This document shows positions 24,847 through 33,007 of a DNA stretch of 64,000 nucleotides, piece by piece; the stretch's first letter is position 1, and every line of letters starts with the position of its first letter. Position numbers and translations under genes: made by a program. Source of the DNA: Sphingomonadales bacterium UBA2683 (GTDB taxonomy: Bacteria; Pseudomonadota; Alphaproteobacteria; Sphingomonadales; Sphingomonadaceae); NCBI GenBank assembly GCA_002354635.1, contig DELZ01000004.1, forward strand, positions 571,878-635,877, in the 5' to 3' direction. The notes beneath the pieces are model-generated. The model was not told the origin of the DNA and made no database searches. It worked only from the letters and a program-made list of their open reading frames with translations.

Positions 24847-25326
24847 TTATCTTTCTTCGTGCCGGCCCAGCATCCAGCGCTTGGCGCTGTTGACGAGAAA
24901 ACCCCGTTTCAGAGCTCGGCGACCTATCAGGACCGGAAATATCATTGATTGCCGATTGGCAAGCGTCATATGCCCGACCCATTCCAGTGGCCCGAGCTTC
25001 ATGATTGTCTCTACCACATAACGGGTCTGCATAACACCATTACTGCTCTTGATTTTGCGCTGTCCGTAGACCCGCGCTTCGCAGTGATAATCGGCCGTGC
25101 CGGTTCCCATCGGGATGGTGAATTGTACAAATTGCTGACCATCTTTTTCAAATGGCTTGATTCGCGTGGCGTGAAGCGAGGATGTCGCTGCCCCCGTATC
25201 AACCTTGGCATGAAGGTTTTTTACGCCAAATTCGGGCAAGTCAATAAGCTCGCACCAACCGATTTCGCAGGGCTCCATGAGCTTCTTGGGGAGCCGTTTA
25301 ACCTTCGGGATATTTGCGTGCGCCAT
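24847..25326 (-). CDS. rimB: RimB-like retropepsin-type protease (putative ATP-dependent zinc protease family)
   Basis: 159 residues. The motif KVDTGAATSSLHA near 41 is the D-T-G-A aspartate site of the PF05618 family. Family members coded next to rimK (RimB) trim the glutamate tails that RimK adds. Operon order here is protease, rimK (three bases apart), exported unknown. The ATG at 25326 lies in a perfect 13-bp stem-loop (25320-25351) and has no clear Shine-Dalgarno site. An internal ATG (MEPCEIGW, codon 17) is the alternative start, keeping the whole catalytic region. Confidence 0.88.
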   Translation of the reverse strand: MAHANIPKVKRLPKKLMEPCEIGWCELIDLPEFGVKNLHAKVDTGAATSSLHATRIKPFEKDGQQFVQFTIPMGTGTADYHCEARVYGQRKIKSSNGVMQTRYVVETIMKLGPLEWVGHMTLANRQSMIFPVLIGRRALKRGFLVNSAKRWMLGRHEER

Positions 25327-25351
25327 CGGCCAATGATCTGGCCGATGGCGC
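25320..25351. repeat. Perfect 13-bp stem-loop over the rimB start codon
   Basis: Arms 25320-25332 and 25339-25351 are exact reverse complements with a six-base loop. Read as minus-strand RNA the 3' arm contains the ATG of the RimB-like gene. No U-run follows on the minus strand, and on the plus strand only TTTCTTG, with no gene ending there, so it looks more like a translation control element than a terminator. Confidence 0.6.
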
Positions 25352-25375
25352 TTTCTTGCGCAAGATAATTATAAT

Positions 25376-26731
25376 CTAGACGACACCATAAGCCAGCATG
25401 GCATCGGCCACTTTCTTGAAGCCCGCGATATTGGCACCCTTCACATAGTCGACATAGCCGTCGCCCTGATCACCATATTCGACGCATTTGCCGTGAATAC
25501 CTTCCATCAGATCTGTCAGCATTTCGCCGAGCCGCTCATGGTTCCAGCTGATCCGCTCCGCATTCTGGCTCATTTCCAGACCGGATACTGCAACACCGCC
25601 GGCATTGGCAGCCTTCCCCGGTCCATACATGATTTTCGCATCGTGGAAGACATGGACGCCTTCCAGCGTGGTCGGCATGTTGGCACCTTCCGATACGGCG
25701 ATCACGCCGTTGTCGACCAGTTCCTTGGCCTCCTCTTCATTGAGTTCATTCTGGGTAGCGCAGGGCAAGGCCAGATCGCAGGGCACGCTCCATGGACGTT
25801 TGCCTTCATGGAAGGTGGCACCGGTATAATGGTCGGTATAATCGCTGATCCGTCCCCGGGTGTGCGTTTTGTGATGCTTGACCCAGTCGATCTTTTCCTG
25901 ATCGATACCGTCAGGATCGTGGATGAAGCCGCCGCTGTCGGACAGGGTCAGCACTTTGCCGCCCTGCTTGGTAATCTGCTCGGCTGCATGGGTCGCGACA
26001 TTGCCGGAGCCGGAAATGACTGCGGTTTTGCCGGCAATCGCATCATTGCGATGCTTGAGCATATTCTCCATGAAATAGACCGCGCCATAGCCGGTCGCCT
26101 CGGGCCGCATTTGCGAGCCGCCATATTCCAGCCCCTTGCCGGTCAGCACGCCTTCCCAGCGATTGGTGATCCGCTTGTACTGGCCGAACATGTAACCGAT
26201 TTCACGGCCACCCACGCCGATATCGCCTGCGGGAACATCGGTGTCCGGGCCGATATGACGGTAAAGTTCCGTCATGAACGACTGACAGAAGCGCATGACT
26301 TCAGCATCGGACTTGCCCTTGGGGTTGAAGTTCGCACCGCCTTTGCCGCCGCCCATCGGCAGCCCGGTCAGCGCGTTTTTGAACGTCTGCTCGAACGCCA
26401 GAAATTTCAGCACGCTTTCGGTGACGCTGGGGTGGAAACGAATACCACCCTTGTAAGGGCCGATGGCGTTGTTATTCTGGATACGGAAGCCGCGTTGCAC
26501 ACGGATGCAGTGATTGTCATCTTCCCAGCAAACCCGGAAGGATACGACCCGGTCGGGTTCGGCGATGCGCCGCAAGATCTGTGCGCTGTGATAGGCTTCC
26601 TTGTCTTCGATGAAGTCGAAAATATCCATCGCAACTTCCTGGACCGCCTGAACGAATTCAGGTTGTCCCGGATTGCGCTTCTTGACGCCTTCCATGAATG
26701 TCGGAAAATCTACATGATCGGAAACGGCCAT
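25376..26731 (-). CDS. gdhA: NADP-type glutamate dehydrogenase
   Basis: 451 residues, the length of hexameric bacterial GDH. Makes glutamate from 2-oxoglutarate and ammonia. Substrate region LPMGGGKGGANFNPKGKSD (catalytic Lys area near 112-130), VPAGDIGVGGREIGYMFGQY near 161, Rossmann motif VISGSGNVA near 237, and the C-terminal EGANMPTT with GVAVSGLEMSQNA. Stands 49 bases before the RimB-like gene on the same strand, so glutamate synthesis and glutamate-tail chemistry are neighbours here. Confidence 0.96.
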   Translation of the reverse strand: MAVSDHVDFPTFMEGVKKRNPGQPEFVQAVQEVAMDIFDFIEDKEAYHSAQILRRIAEPDRVVSFRVCWEDDNHCIRVQRGFRIQNNNAIGPYKGGIRFHPSVTESVLKFLAFEQTFKNALTGLPMGGGKGGANFNPKGKSDAEVMRFCQSFMTELYRHIGPDTDVPAGDIGVGGREIGYMFGQYKRITNRWEGVLTGKGLEYGGSQMRPEATGYGAVYFMENMLKHRNDAIAGKTAVISGSGNVATHAAEQITKQGGKVLTLSDSGGFIHDPDGIDQEKIDWVKHHKTHTRGRISDYTDHYTGATFHEGKRPWSVPCDLALPCATQNELNEEEAKELVDNGVIAVSEGANMPTTLEGVHVFHDAKIMYGPGKAANAGGVAVSGLEMSQNAERISWNHERLGEMLTDLMEGIHGKCVEYGDQGDGYVDYVKGANIAGFKKVADAMLAYGVV

Positions 26732-26859
26732 CCTATACCCCCATATTGTATATCAGCGCGACCCGATTATCGCTGTCGACGCCCTCGAGTCGGCAGCGAG
26801 TATGAAACCTTCATAGAACTAATCAATGGCTTTGGTAAAGCATTGAGAGCGAGAGAGAA

Positions 26860-27504
26860 TCAGCTCTGGTCGTCCTCTTCGGCGCTGTTGCCTTCTTCGC
26901 CATCCACAGGTTCGACCGAACCGTCCGGCTGATCGGCGTCGGCCGCTTCCGTTTCGCTGAACAGTGCCGAAAACCGCGCCAGCTGCTCGCCGATTACACC
27001 GTCAACGGCCGGCGCGATCTGATCGACGGGGAATTCCATATAGCCGCCCACCTTGTAGGTAAAGCGCACCACGGTGGACTGATCCTGCGGCTGGAGTTGC
27101 ATGGTCAGCGTGCCGGTTACCGCTTCGCTCTGGAGCGGGCCCAATGCACCGGACATCCGGAGTATCTTGTTATTGTGCGCATAAATCACGCGCATATGCT
27201 GGACACTGCCCTCCGATGACTTGATATTGTCACCCGAGGTTGTCCGGATCAACTCGCAAAAACAGCCACCGGCCTGCGGCACGAGATAGAAATTTTCGGC
27301 ATCGCCGGTCCAGCTGTGATCGGCATTCCAATAGCGCGACGGCGCGATCATCGCTTTCCAGACCGCCTCGGCATCACCGGCAATGACCGTTTGATGCTGC
27401 ACGGTAAAACCATTGTCGGCAGTGTTGGTCACTTCCGCTCTGGCGGCGGTCACGCTGCAAAGCGCCGCTATTGCGAATATTGCGCGAATTGTCAGCTTGG
27501 CCAT
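26860..27504 (-). CDS. Exported SRPBCC-fold protein
   Basis: 214 residues. A signal peptide ends near ARAE. The body matches the START/SRPBCC lipid-binding fold in outline: an early helix VIAGDAEAVWKAMIAPSRYW, beta strands with GTLTMQLQPQ, and a long C-terminal helix VDGVIGEQLARFSALF. The last 30 residues are an acidic tail. Two adjacent Cys-containing residues occur in GGCFCEL. It lies 23 bases downstream of adk and 128 bases before gdhA on the same strand. Ligand unknown. Confidence 0.8.
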   Translation of the reverse strand: MAKLTIRAIFAIAALCSVTAARAEVTNTADNGFTVQHQTVIAGDAEAVWKAMIAPSRYWNADHSWTGDAENFYLVPQAGGCFCELIRTTSGDNIKSSEGSVQHMRVIYAHNNKILRMSGALGPLQSEAVTGTLTMQLQPQDQSTVVRFTYKVGGYMEFPVDQIAPAVDGVIGEQLARFSALFSETEAADADQPDGSVEPVDGEEGNSAEEDDQS

Positions 27505-27527
27505 GACCGTGTCTCCTGTGATAATGT

Positions 27528-28175
27528 TCAGAGCGACAGAACAGCCTCTATCGCTTCATTGACCTCCGCCATACTGCCCATGCCATTGACCTTGCGCACG
27601 ATGCCGCGCGCTTCATAGATCGGCAGGATCGGCGCTGTCTTGGCGCGATATTCCTGCATCCGTGTGCGGACGGTTTCTTCATTGTCGTCCGGACGCCGCT
27701 TGAACTCGGTTGAGCCGCACACATCGCAGACACCCTCAACGGCCGGTTGCTTGAACGTGTCATGATAGCCCTCGCCGCATTTGGCGCAGGTAAACCGGCC
27801 TGTGATACGCTCGACCAGTGCGTCTTCGTCGACCGCAAGCTCGATCACAAAGGAAAGTACACGATTTCGGTCAGCCAGGATCTCGTCAAGCGAGGCCGCT
27901 TGCGCGGCTGTCCGCGGATATCCATCAAAGATAACGCCTTGTTCGGGGCCAAGCTCATCCAGTCTGTCGCCGATAATTCCGGAAACGACCTCGTCGGGAA
28001 CCAGTGCGCCTGCATCCATCAGGGCCTTAGCTTTCAGGCCCACTTCGGTACCGGCTTTAACCGCCGCCCGGAGCATGTCGCCTGTCGACAACTGGACCAT
28101 GCCATGCTCATCTTCCAGACGGCTCGCCTGGGTCCCCTTCCCGGCACCCGGTGGTCCCAACAAGATGATGTCCAT
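27528..28175 (-). CDS. adk: Adenylate kinase, zinc-lid type
   Basis: 215 residues from ATG 28175 (MDIILLG). Interconverts AMP + ATP and two ADP. P-loop GPPGAGKGTQ at 7-16, DGYPRT near 83, and an LID domain with four Cys (CAKCGEGY and CDVCGS) that binds a structural zinc, as in Gram-positive and many alphaproteobacterial enzymes. Follows secY by 55 bases as in the classical spc operon. Confidence 0.97.
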   Translation of the reverse strand: MDIILLGPPGAGKGTQASRLEDEHGMVQLSTGDMLRAAVKAGTEVGLKAKALMDAGALVPDEVVSGIIGDRLDELGPEQGVIFDGYPRTAAQAASLDEILADRNRVLSFVIELAVDEDALVERITGRFTCAKCGEGYHDTFKQPAVEGVCDVCGSTEFKRRPDDNEETVRTRMQEYRAKTAPILPIYEARGIVRKVNGMGSMAEVNEAIEAVLSL

Positions 28176-28230
28176 ACGATTACCCCCGTGATGATGGAAA
28201 GATAGTGTGTCGATCGAGCGAGAACTGCAT

Positions 28231-29604
28231 TCAGCGTTTGCGCCGTCCACCCTTTAGCTTCGCTTTCTTGAGCAGATCGCCATATTGCAGCGCCAGAAGA
28301 TGGCTCTGGATCTGTGTCACAGTATCGACCGTGACGTTAACGACAATCAACAGGCTGGTACCGCCCAGGAAGAAGATCGGCAAGCTGGTCTGGGCCATCA
28401 CATATTCTGGCAAGACACAGACAAAGGCAAGATAGGCCGCGCCAACCACGGTAATCCGGGTCAGCACATAATCGAGATAATCGGCGGTGTTCTTGCCTGG
28501 ACGTATGCCGGGAACAAATCCGCCGTTTTTCTTCAGATTCTCGGCCGTCTCTTCAGGATTGAACACAACCGCAGTGTAGAAGAAACAGAAGAAGATGATG
28601 CCCGCCGCGTAAAGCGCCATATAAAGCGGCTGACCGTGCGCCAGATACTGGTTGAGCATGATGACGAAATCACCAAAAGCGGTTTCACCGGCTGTCGCGT
28701 TGCCCGCAAACTGGCTTACCGTCAGCGGCATCAGCAAAAGTGAGGAGGCAAAAATCGGCGGGATTACGCCTGCTGTATTCACTTTCAGCGGCAAATGGCT
28801 GCGGTCAGCCTGCATGACGCCGTTCTGGGTGGCTCGCTTTGGATACTGGATCAGCACCCGTCGCTGTGCACGCTCCATAAAGCTTATAAACAGGACCAGG
28901 CCAGCTACCATCACGATCAGACCGACAATCGTAAGAGCGCTGATTGAGCCGGTCCGGCTGCCTTCCATGAGATTGCCTACAAAAGTTGGCATCTGGGCAA
29001 CAATACCGGCCATGATGATCAGTGAAATACCGTTGCCGATACCGCGGCTGGTGATCTGTTCACCCAGCCACATCAGGAACAGGGTACCGCCGACCAGACT
29101 GATAACAGCGCCGACGCGGAACATGTAACCGGGTTCGACCACCGCCTGCAGCCCCGACTGGGACGCAAAGCTCTCAAGGCCAACCGCGATGAAATAGCCC
29201 TGAACTGCGGTCAGGCCGACCGTGCCGTAGCGGGTATATTGATTGAGCTTCTTGCGGCCTGCTTCGCCTTCTTTTTTGACTGCGGCCAAAGTGGGCGACA
29301 ATGCCGCTGCAAGCTGGACCACGATCGATGCCGTGATATAAGGCATCACGCCCAGGGCAATCAGGCTCATCCGCTCCAGCGAACCGCCGGAAAATGTATT
29401 GAAAATATCGAGAACGCCGCCCCGGGTCTGATCATAAAGATCTGCCAGAACAACGGGATCTACACCCGGCAGCGGCACGAAGCTGAGCAGACGAAAAATA
29501 ACAAGCGCGCCCAGCGTAAACCAGATGCGCTTGCGCAGTTCGGTCGCTTCGCCAAATTTTGCCAGGCTTAGATTAGCTGCGACCTGATCGGCTCTTGATG
29601 CCAT
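28231..29604 (-). CDS. secY: Protein translocase subunit SecY
   Basis: 457 residues, ten membrane segments by hydropathy. Central pore of the Sec translocon in the inner membrane. Signature segments: ALGVMPYITASIVVQL near 86 (pore helix TM2) and GIGNGISLIIMAGIVA near 190. A terminator (29768-29797) and about 160 bases of leader lie between it and rplO, so secY-adk is likely a separate or attenuated transcript. Confidence 0.98.
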   Translation of the reverse strand: MASRADQVAANLSLAKFGEATELRKRIWFTLGALVIFRLLSFVPLPGVDPVVLADLYDQTRGGVLDIFNTFSGGSLERMSLIALGVMPYITASIVVQLAAALSPTLAAVKKEGEAGRKKLNQYTRYGTVGLTAVQGYFIAVGLESFASQSGLQAVVEPGYMFRVGAVISLVGGTLFLMWLGEQITSRGIGNGISLIIMAGIVAQMPTFVGNLMEGSRTGSISALTIVGLIVMVAGLVLFISFMERAQRRVLIQYPKRATQNGVMQADRSHLPLKVNTAGVIPPIFASSLLLMPLTVSQFAGNATAGETAFGDFVIMLNQYLAHGQPLYMALYAAGIIFFCFFYTAVVFNPEETAENLKKNGGFVPGIRPGKNTADYLDYVLTRITVVGAAYLAFVCVLPEYVMAQTSLPIFFLGGTSLLIVVNVTVDTVTQIQSHLLALQYGDLLKKAKLKGGRRKR

Positions 29605-29767
29605 GCTTGACTTCCCTGCCCACTATTAGTTTGCAACGCGCCCCTGCGGAGGCAGAGGCCCATCTCCAACTATTGCGTCCTGTTGCAATCTCCGGAGATG
29701 AACAGCTGCTTATGCAGCTATGCAACCCGCCCCATATCGGATGTTCGTGCATCAAAAACAAGGGGCC

Positions 29768-29797
29768 AGAAAAAGAGGCGCTAAAACTAGCGCCTCT
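29768..29797 (-). terminator. Intrinsic terminator between rplO and secY
   Basis: Perfect 9-bp stem (29774-29782 with 29789-29797), loop of six, followed on the minus strand by TTTTTCTGG. It starts seven bases after the rplO stop (29804). It would cut the spc operon before secY; the 160-base leader that follows may hold a secY promoter. Confidence 0.75.
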
Positions 29798-29803
29798 CGA
29801 AGA

Positions 29804-30358
29804 TCAATCGTTCTTTTTCGCCTTGTTCGCCGCTTTTTTCTCGCGGGCAGGCTTGGAAGGCACAGCCTTTTTCTCGCCCTTGGGACGGCGTTCGCCGCCG
29901 GCTGCAAGAATTTCGACCTTGCCGCCTGCCTTTTCAACCGCTGCAACAGCAGCCTTGGAAGCGCCGGCAACGGCAATCGTGATTTTCGCGGTCAGTTCGC
30001 CCTTGGCAAGCAACCGCACGCCATCCTTGCCGCCACGGGCCAGGCCGGCAGCTTTGAGGATTGCGTGATCGATGGTGCCCTTGGTAGCGAGGCTCTTGCT
30101 GTCGATGAACTTCTGGATCATGCCCAGGTTCACTTCCGCATAGTCGGTACCGAACGGATTGTTGAAGCCACGCTTCGGAAGACGCATGTGAAGCGGCATC
30201 TGGCCGCCTTCAAAACCGTTGATCGAAACACCGGAACGCGATTTCTGACCCTTCTGGCCACGTCCGCCGGTCTTGCCCTTGCCCGAGCCAATGCCCCGGC
30301 CAACACGCATGCGCGACTTGCGCGCGCCTTCATTGTCTCTAAGTTCGTTTAATTTCAT
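29804..30358 (-). CDS. rplO: 50S ribosomal protein L15
   Basis: 184 residues. Core: MKLNELRDNEGARKSRMRVG, GRGIGSGKGKTGGRGQKGQK, GFEGGQMPLHMRLPKRGF. The C-terminal 30 residues (from ERRPKGEKKA) are a Lys/Ala-rich tail beyond the usual size near 145-160, probably a disordered RNA-binding extension. Late-assembling 50S protein. Follows rpmD by 45 bases. Confidence 0.97.
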   Translation of the reverse strand: MKLNELRDNEGARKSRMRVGRGIGSGKGKTGGRGQKGQKSRSGVSINGFEGGQMPLHMRLPKRGFNNPFGTDYAEVNLGMIQKFIDSKSLATKGTIDHAILKAAGLARGGKDGVRLLAKGELTAKITIAVAGASKAAVAAVEKAGGKVEILAAGGERRPKGEKKAVPSKPAREKKAANKAKKND

Positions 30359-30403
30359 GTCTTGTACTCGCTTTCGCTTTTATTCGCACGGAGGTATCGG
30401 GTT

Positions 30404-30586
30404 TTACCCTTCAACAACCTCCACCAGATGGTGTACTTTACGGATCATGCCGCGGACTTCCGCAGTGTCTTCCAGTTCGGAAACACGGTGCATCTTGTTG
30501 AGACCGAGACCGATCAGCGTCTTCCGCTGAACTTCCGGACGCCGGATCGGCGAACCGATCTGCTTGATTTTTACTTTGGCCATCAA
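30404..30586 (-). CDS. rpmD: 50S ribosomal protein L30
   Basis: 60 residues, normal length. MAKVKIKQIGSPIRRPEVQR and LGLNKMHR match the L30 signature. Two bases after the rpsE stop, in standard spc order rpsE-rpmD-rplO. Confidence 0.96.
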   Translation of the reverse strand: MMAKVKIKQIGSPIRRPEVQRKTLIGLGLNKMHRVSELEDTAEVRGMIRKVHHLVEVVEG

Positions 30587-30588
30587 AA

Positions 30589-31362
30589 TTACTCCGTAAC
30601 TGCCGCGGCATCAGCTGCCACTTCAGCAGCCGAACCGCCAGCACGCGCAAGCAAGTCGGTCACTTTTTTGCCGCGACGCTGCGAAACAGCTTTCGGGCTC
30701 GACTGATCTGCCAGTGCGGCAAAGGTTGCGCGGATCATGTTGTAAGGATTGGCGGTGCCGTTGGACTTGGTCACAACGTCGGAAACGCCAAGGCTTTCGA
30801 AAACCGCACGCATTGGGCCACCAGCAATGATACCGGTACCGGCAGGTGCCGAACGAACGGTCACGTTGCCCGCGCCAAACTGGCCCGTGCCATCATGGTG
30901 CAGGGTCCGGCCTTCGCGCAGTGGTACGCGAACCATGGATTTTTTGGCAGCCGCTGTTGCCTTGGTAATGGCTTCCGGCACTTCGCGTGCCTTGCCCTTG
31001 CCAAAGCCTGCGCGGCCCTTGCCGTCGCCAACCACAACCAGTGCGGCAAAACCGAAGCGTTTGCCGCCCTTGACGGTTTTCGATACGCGGTTGATGTGAA
31101 CCAGCTTCTCGATCAGCTCTTCGCCGCCGTCATTGTTGCCACGTCCACCACGTCCGCCACGATTGTCACGGCCACCGCCGCGATTGTCACGACCGCCACC
31201 GCGGTTATCACGACCGCCGGCACCTCCACGGTTTCCACCGCGCGACTGACGCTCCGGACCACCGGTTTTGGCTTCAGCTGCTACCGCTGCTTCCGGCTGA
31301 TTGCCTTCGCCAGTGGTACCCGGCTTCGCCGCGCCTTCTGGTGTTGTGTTCTCATCAGCCAT
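30589..31362 (-). CDS. rpsE: 30S ribosomal protein S5 with RG-rich N-terminal extension
   Basis: 257 residues from ATG 31362 (MADENTTPEG; GGAG upstream); E. coli S5 has about 167. The S5 core starts near residue 88 (EELIEKLVHINRVSKTVKGG), with KARGFGKGKAREVPEAITKA-like sequence and NMIRATFAALADQSSPK at the end. Residues 40-87 hold Arg-Gly-Gly units, including three consecutive copies of the hexapeptide RDNRGG, which resembles RGG-box RNA-binding tails. S5 works in decoding accuracy and helicase activity at the mRNA entry. One base separates it from the rplR stop. Confidence 0.95.
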   Translation of the reverse strand: MADENTTPEGAAKPGTTGEGNQPEAAVAAEAKTGGPERQSRGGNRGGAGGRDNRGGGRDNRGGGRDNRGGRGGRGNNDGGEELIEKLVHINRVSKTVKGGKRFGFAALVVVGDGKGRAGFGKGKAREVPEAITKATAAAKKSMVRVPLREGRTLHHDGTGQFGAGNVTVRSAPAGTGIIAGGPMRAVFESLGVSDVVTKSNGTANPYNMIRATFAALADQSSPKAVSQRRGKKVTDLLARAGGSAAEVAADAAAVTE

Positions 31363-31363
31363 A

Positions 31364-31717
31364 TTAAAACTCCAATCCGCCTTCACGTGCTGCGTCGGCC
31401 AGAGCCTTCACACGTCCGTGAAACAGGAACCCGCCACGGTCAAAAATTACTTCCTTAACACCTGCCTTCTTGGCAGCCTCGGCAACGCGCTTGCCGACGT
31501 CGGCTGCAGCCTTGCTATCCGCACCGGTCTTGACGGCAGATGCCTTGTCGATGGTCGAAGCGGAAGCCAGCGTTTTGCCCTCGGCATCGTCGATAACCTG
31601 GGCATAAATATGCCGGCTCGTGCGATGCACGGACAAACGAGGCTTTGAGAGCCCGCGCTTGCGCAATTTGCTGCGTACGCGTTGCTGGCGCCGTTTGAAC
31701 TGAGAAATATTCGCCAT
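31364..31717 (-). CDS. rplR: 50S ribosomal protein L18
   Basis: 117 residues. RRQQRVRSKLRKRGLSKPRL and SVHRTSRHIYAQVIDD at the N-terminus, DRGGFLFHGRVKALADAARE at the end, standard for L18, which binds 5S rRNA. Three bases after rplF, one before rpsE. Confidence 0.97.
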   Translation of the reverse strand: MANISQFKRRQQRVRSKLRKRGLSKPRLSVHRTSRHIYAQVIDDAEGKTLASASTIDKASAVKTGADSKAAADVGKRVAEAAKKAGVKEVIFDRGGFLFHGRVKALADAAREGGLEF

Positions 31718-31720
31718 GGC

Positions 31721-32254
31721 TTATTTCTTCTTCCCTTCTTTGCGGAAAATATATTCGCCGCGATATTTGATACCCTTGCCCTTATACGGCTCGGGCTTGC
31801 GCCAGCGCCGGATTTCGGCAGCGACCTGGCCAACTTGCTGTTTGTCCATGCCGGAAATTTCGATCGTGGTCTGATCCGGAGTCTTGATTTCGATGCCGTC
31901 CGGGATCGCAAAATTCACATCATGGCTGTAGCCAAGCTGCAGATTGAGGTTCTTTCCCTGAGCCGCGGCACGATAACCAACGCCGTTGATCTCCAGCACC
32001 TTGGTGAAGCCTTCGGTGACGCCGTCAACCAGGTTCTGCACCAGTGTTCGCTGCATTCCCCAGAATGCGCGTGCGGTTTTCGACTTGTTTGCTGGCTTGA
32101 CCAGCAAACCACCGTCGCCCAGTTCATAGGTCAGATCATCAACCATCGGGGTCGAAAGCTCGCCCTTTGGTCCTTTGACCTTGACCAGACCATCTTCCAT
32201 CACAGCGGTGACGCCGTCCGGAATAGCTACTGATTTTTTGCCAATACGGGACAT
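31721..32254 (-). CDS. rplF: 50S ribosomal protein L6
   Basis: 177 residues. MSRIGKKSVAIPDGV at the start and the C-terminal signature PEPYKGKGIKYRGEYIFRKEGKKK (near 153 onward). L6 lies near the GTPase centre of the 50S subunit. Two bases after rpsH in standard spc order. Confidence 0.97.
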   Translation of the reverse strand: MSRIGKKSVAIPDGVTAVMEDGLVKVKGPKGELSTPMVDDLTYELGDGGLLVKPANKSKTARAFWGMQRTLVQNLVDGVTEGFTKVLEINGVGYRAAAQGKNLNLQLGYSHDVNFAIPDGIEIKTPDQTTIEISGMDKQQVGQVAAEIRRWRKPEPYKGKGIKYRGEYIFRKEGKKK

Positions 32255-32256
32255 GA

Positions 32257-32652
32257 TTAGAATACCTCAGCCAGTACTTCGCCGCCGACCTTCGCCTGAC
32301 GCGCTTCCGCGTCGGACAGAACACCTTGTGGCGTCGATACGATTGTTATGCCCAGGCCGTTGCGCACCCGTGGCAGATCTTCCGACCCGCTATAGACGCG
32401 ACGACCAGGCTTTGAAACACGGGCCACGTGACGAATTGCCGGCTGCCCTTCAAAATATTTCAGTTCAATCCGCAAACCGGGATGCTTGTTGACCTCTTCT
32501 TCGCTGTAGCCGCGGATATAACCTTCGCGCTGCAACACTTCGAGGACGGCACCACGCAATTTGGACGCCGGCGTTACGACGCTGTCTTTGCGTGCCTGTT
32601 GTCCGTTGCGGATACGGGTGAGCATGTCACCCAAGGGATCGGTAAAAGCCAT
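32257..32652 (-). CDS. rpsH: 30S ribosomal protein S8
   Basis: 131 residues. MAFTDPLGDMLTRIRNGQQA at the N-terminus and GLGITIVSTPQGVLSDAEAR near the C-terminus. S8 binds the central domain of 16S rRNA and, in other bacteria, represses the spc mRNA near rplE; whether a site exists here was not assessed. Twelve bases after rpsN. Confidence 0.97.
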   Translation of the reverse strand: MAFTDPLGDMLTRIRNGQQARKDSVVTPASKLRGAVLEVLQREGYIRGYSEEEVNKHPGLRIELKYFEGQPAIRHVARVSKPGRRVYSGSEDLPRVRNGLGITIVSTPQGVLSDAEARQAKVGGEVLAEVF

Positions 32653-32664
32653 ATTATCTCTCCC

Positions 32665-32970
32665 TTACCAGCTTGATTTCGTGACGCCGGGAATCAGGCC
32701 TTTGTTGGCCATGTCTCTCAGCTCGATGCGGCACAGGCGGAACTTGCGGTAATAACCGCGCGGACGTCCTGTGGTTTCACAGCGGTTGCGCACGCGGGTT
32801 GGATTTGCGTTGCGCGGAATTTCCGCCATTTTGAGGCGCGCCATCAGACGTTCGGTCTCGTCGAGAGACTGATCCGATGCCATCGCCTTCAGTTTCGCAT
32901 AACGGCCGGCGTATTTCTTCACCATCCGCTTGCGTTTTTCGTTTCTGTTAATGGAACTCAGTTTCGCCAT
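32665..32970 (-). CDS. rpsN: 30S ribosomal protein S14 (zinc-free type)
   Basis: 101 residues, the long form. MAKLSSINRNEKRKRMVKKY at the start and NPTRVRNRCETTGRPRGYYR at 60-80. Only one Cys is in the zinc-ribbon region, so this is the C-minus type usual in Proteobacteria. Thirty-seven bases after rplE. Confidence 0.97.
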   Translation of the reverse strand: MAKLSSINRNEKRKRMVKKYAGRYAKLKAMASDQSLDETERLMARLKMAEIPRNANPTRVRNRCETTGRPRGYYRKFRLCRIELRDMANKGLIPGVTKSSW

Positions 32971-33007
32971 GACTTAAGTTCTCGTCCTTCCGTATTATGA
33001 AGCGCGC

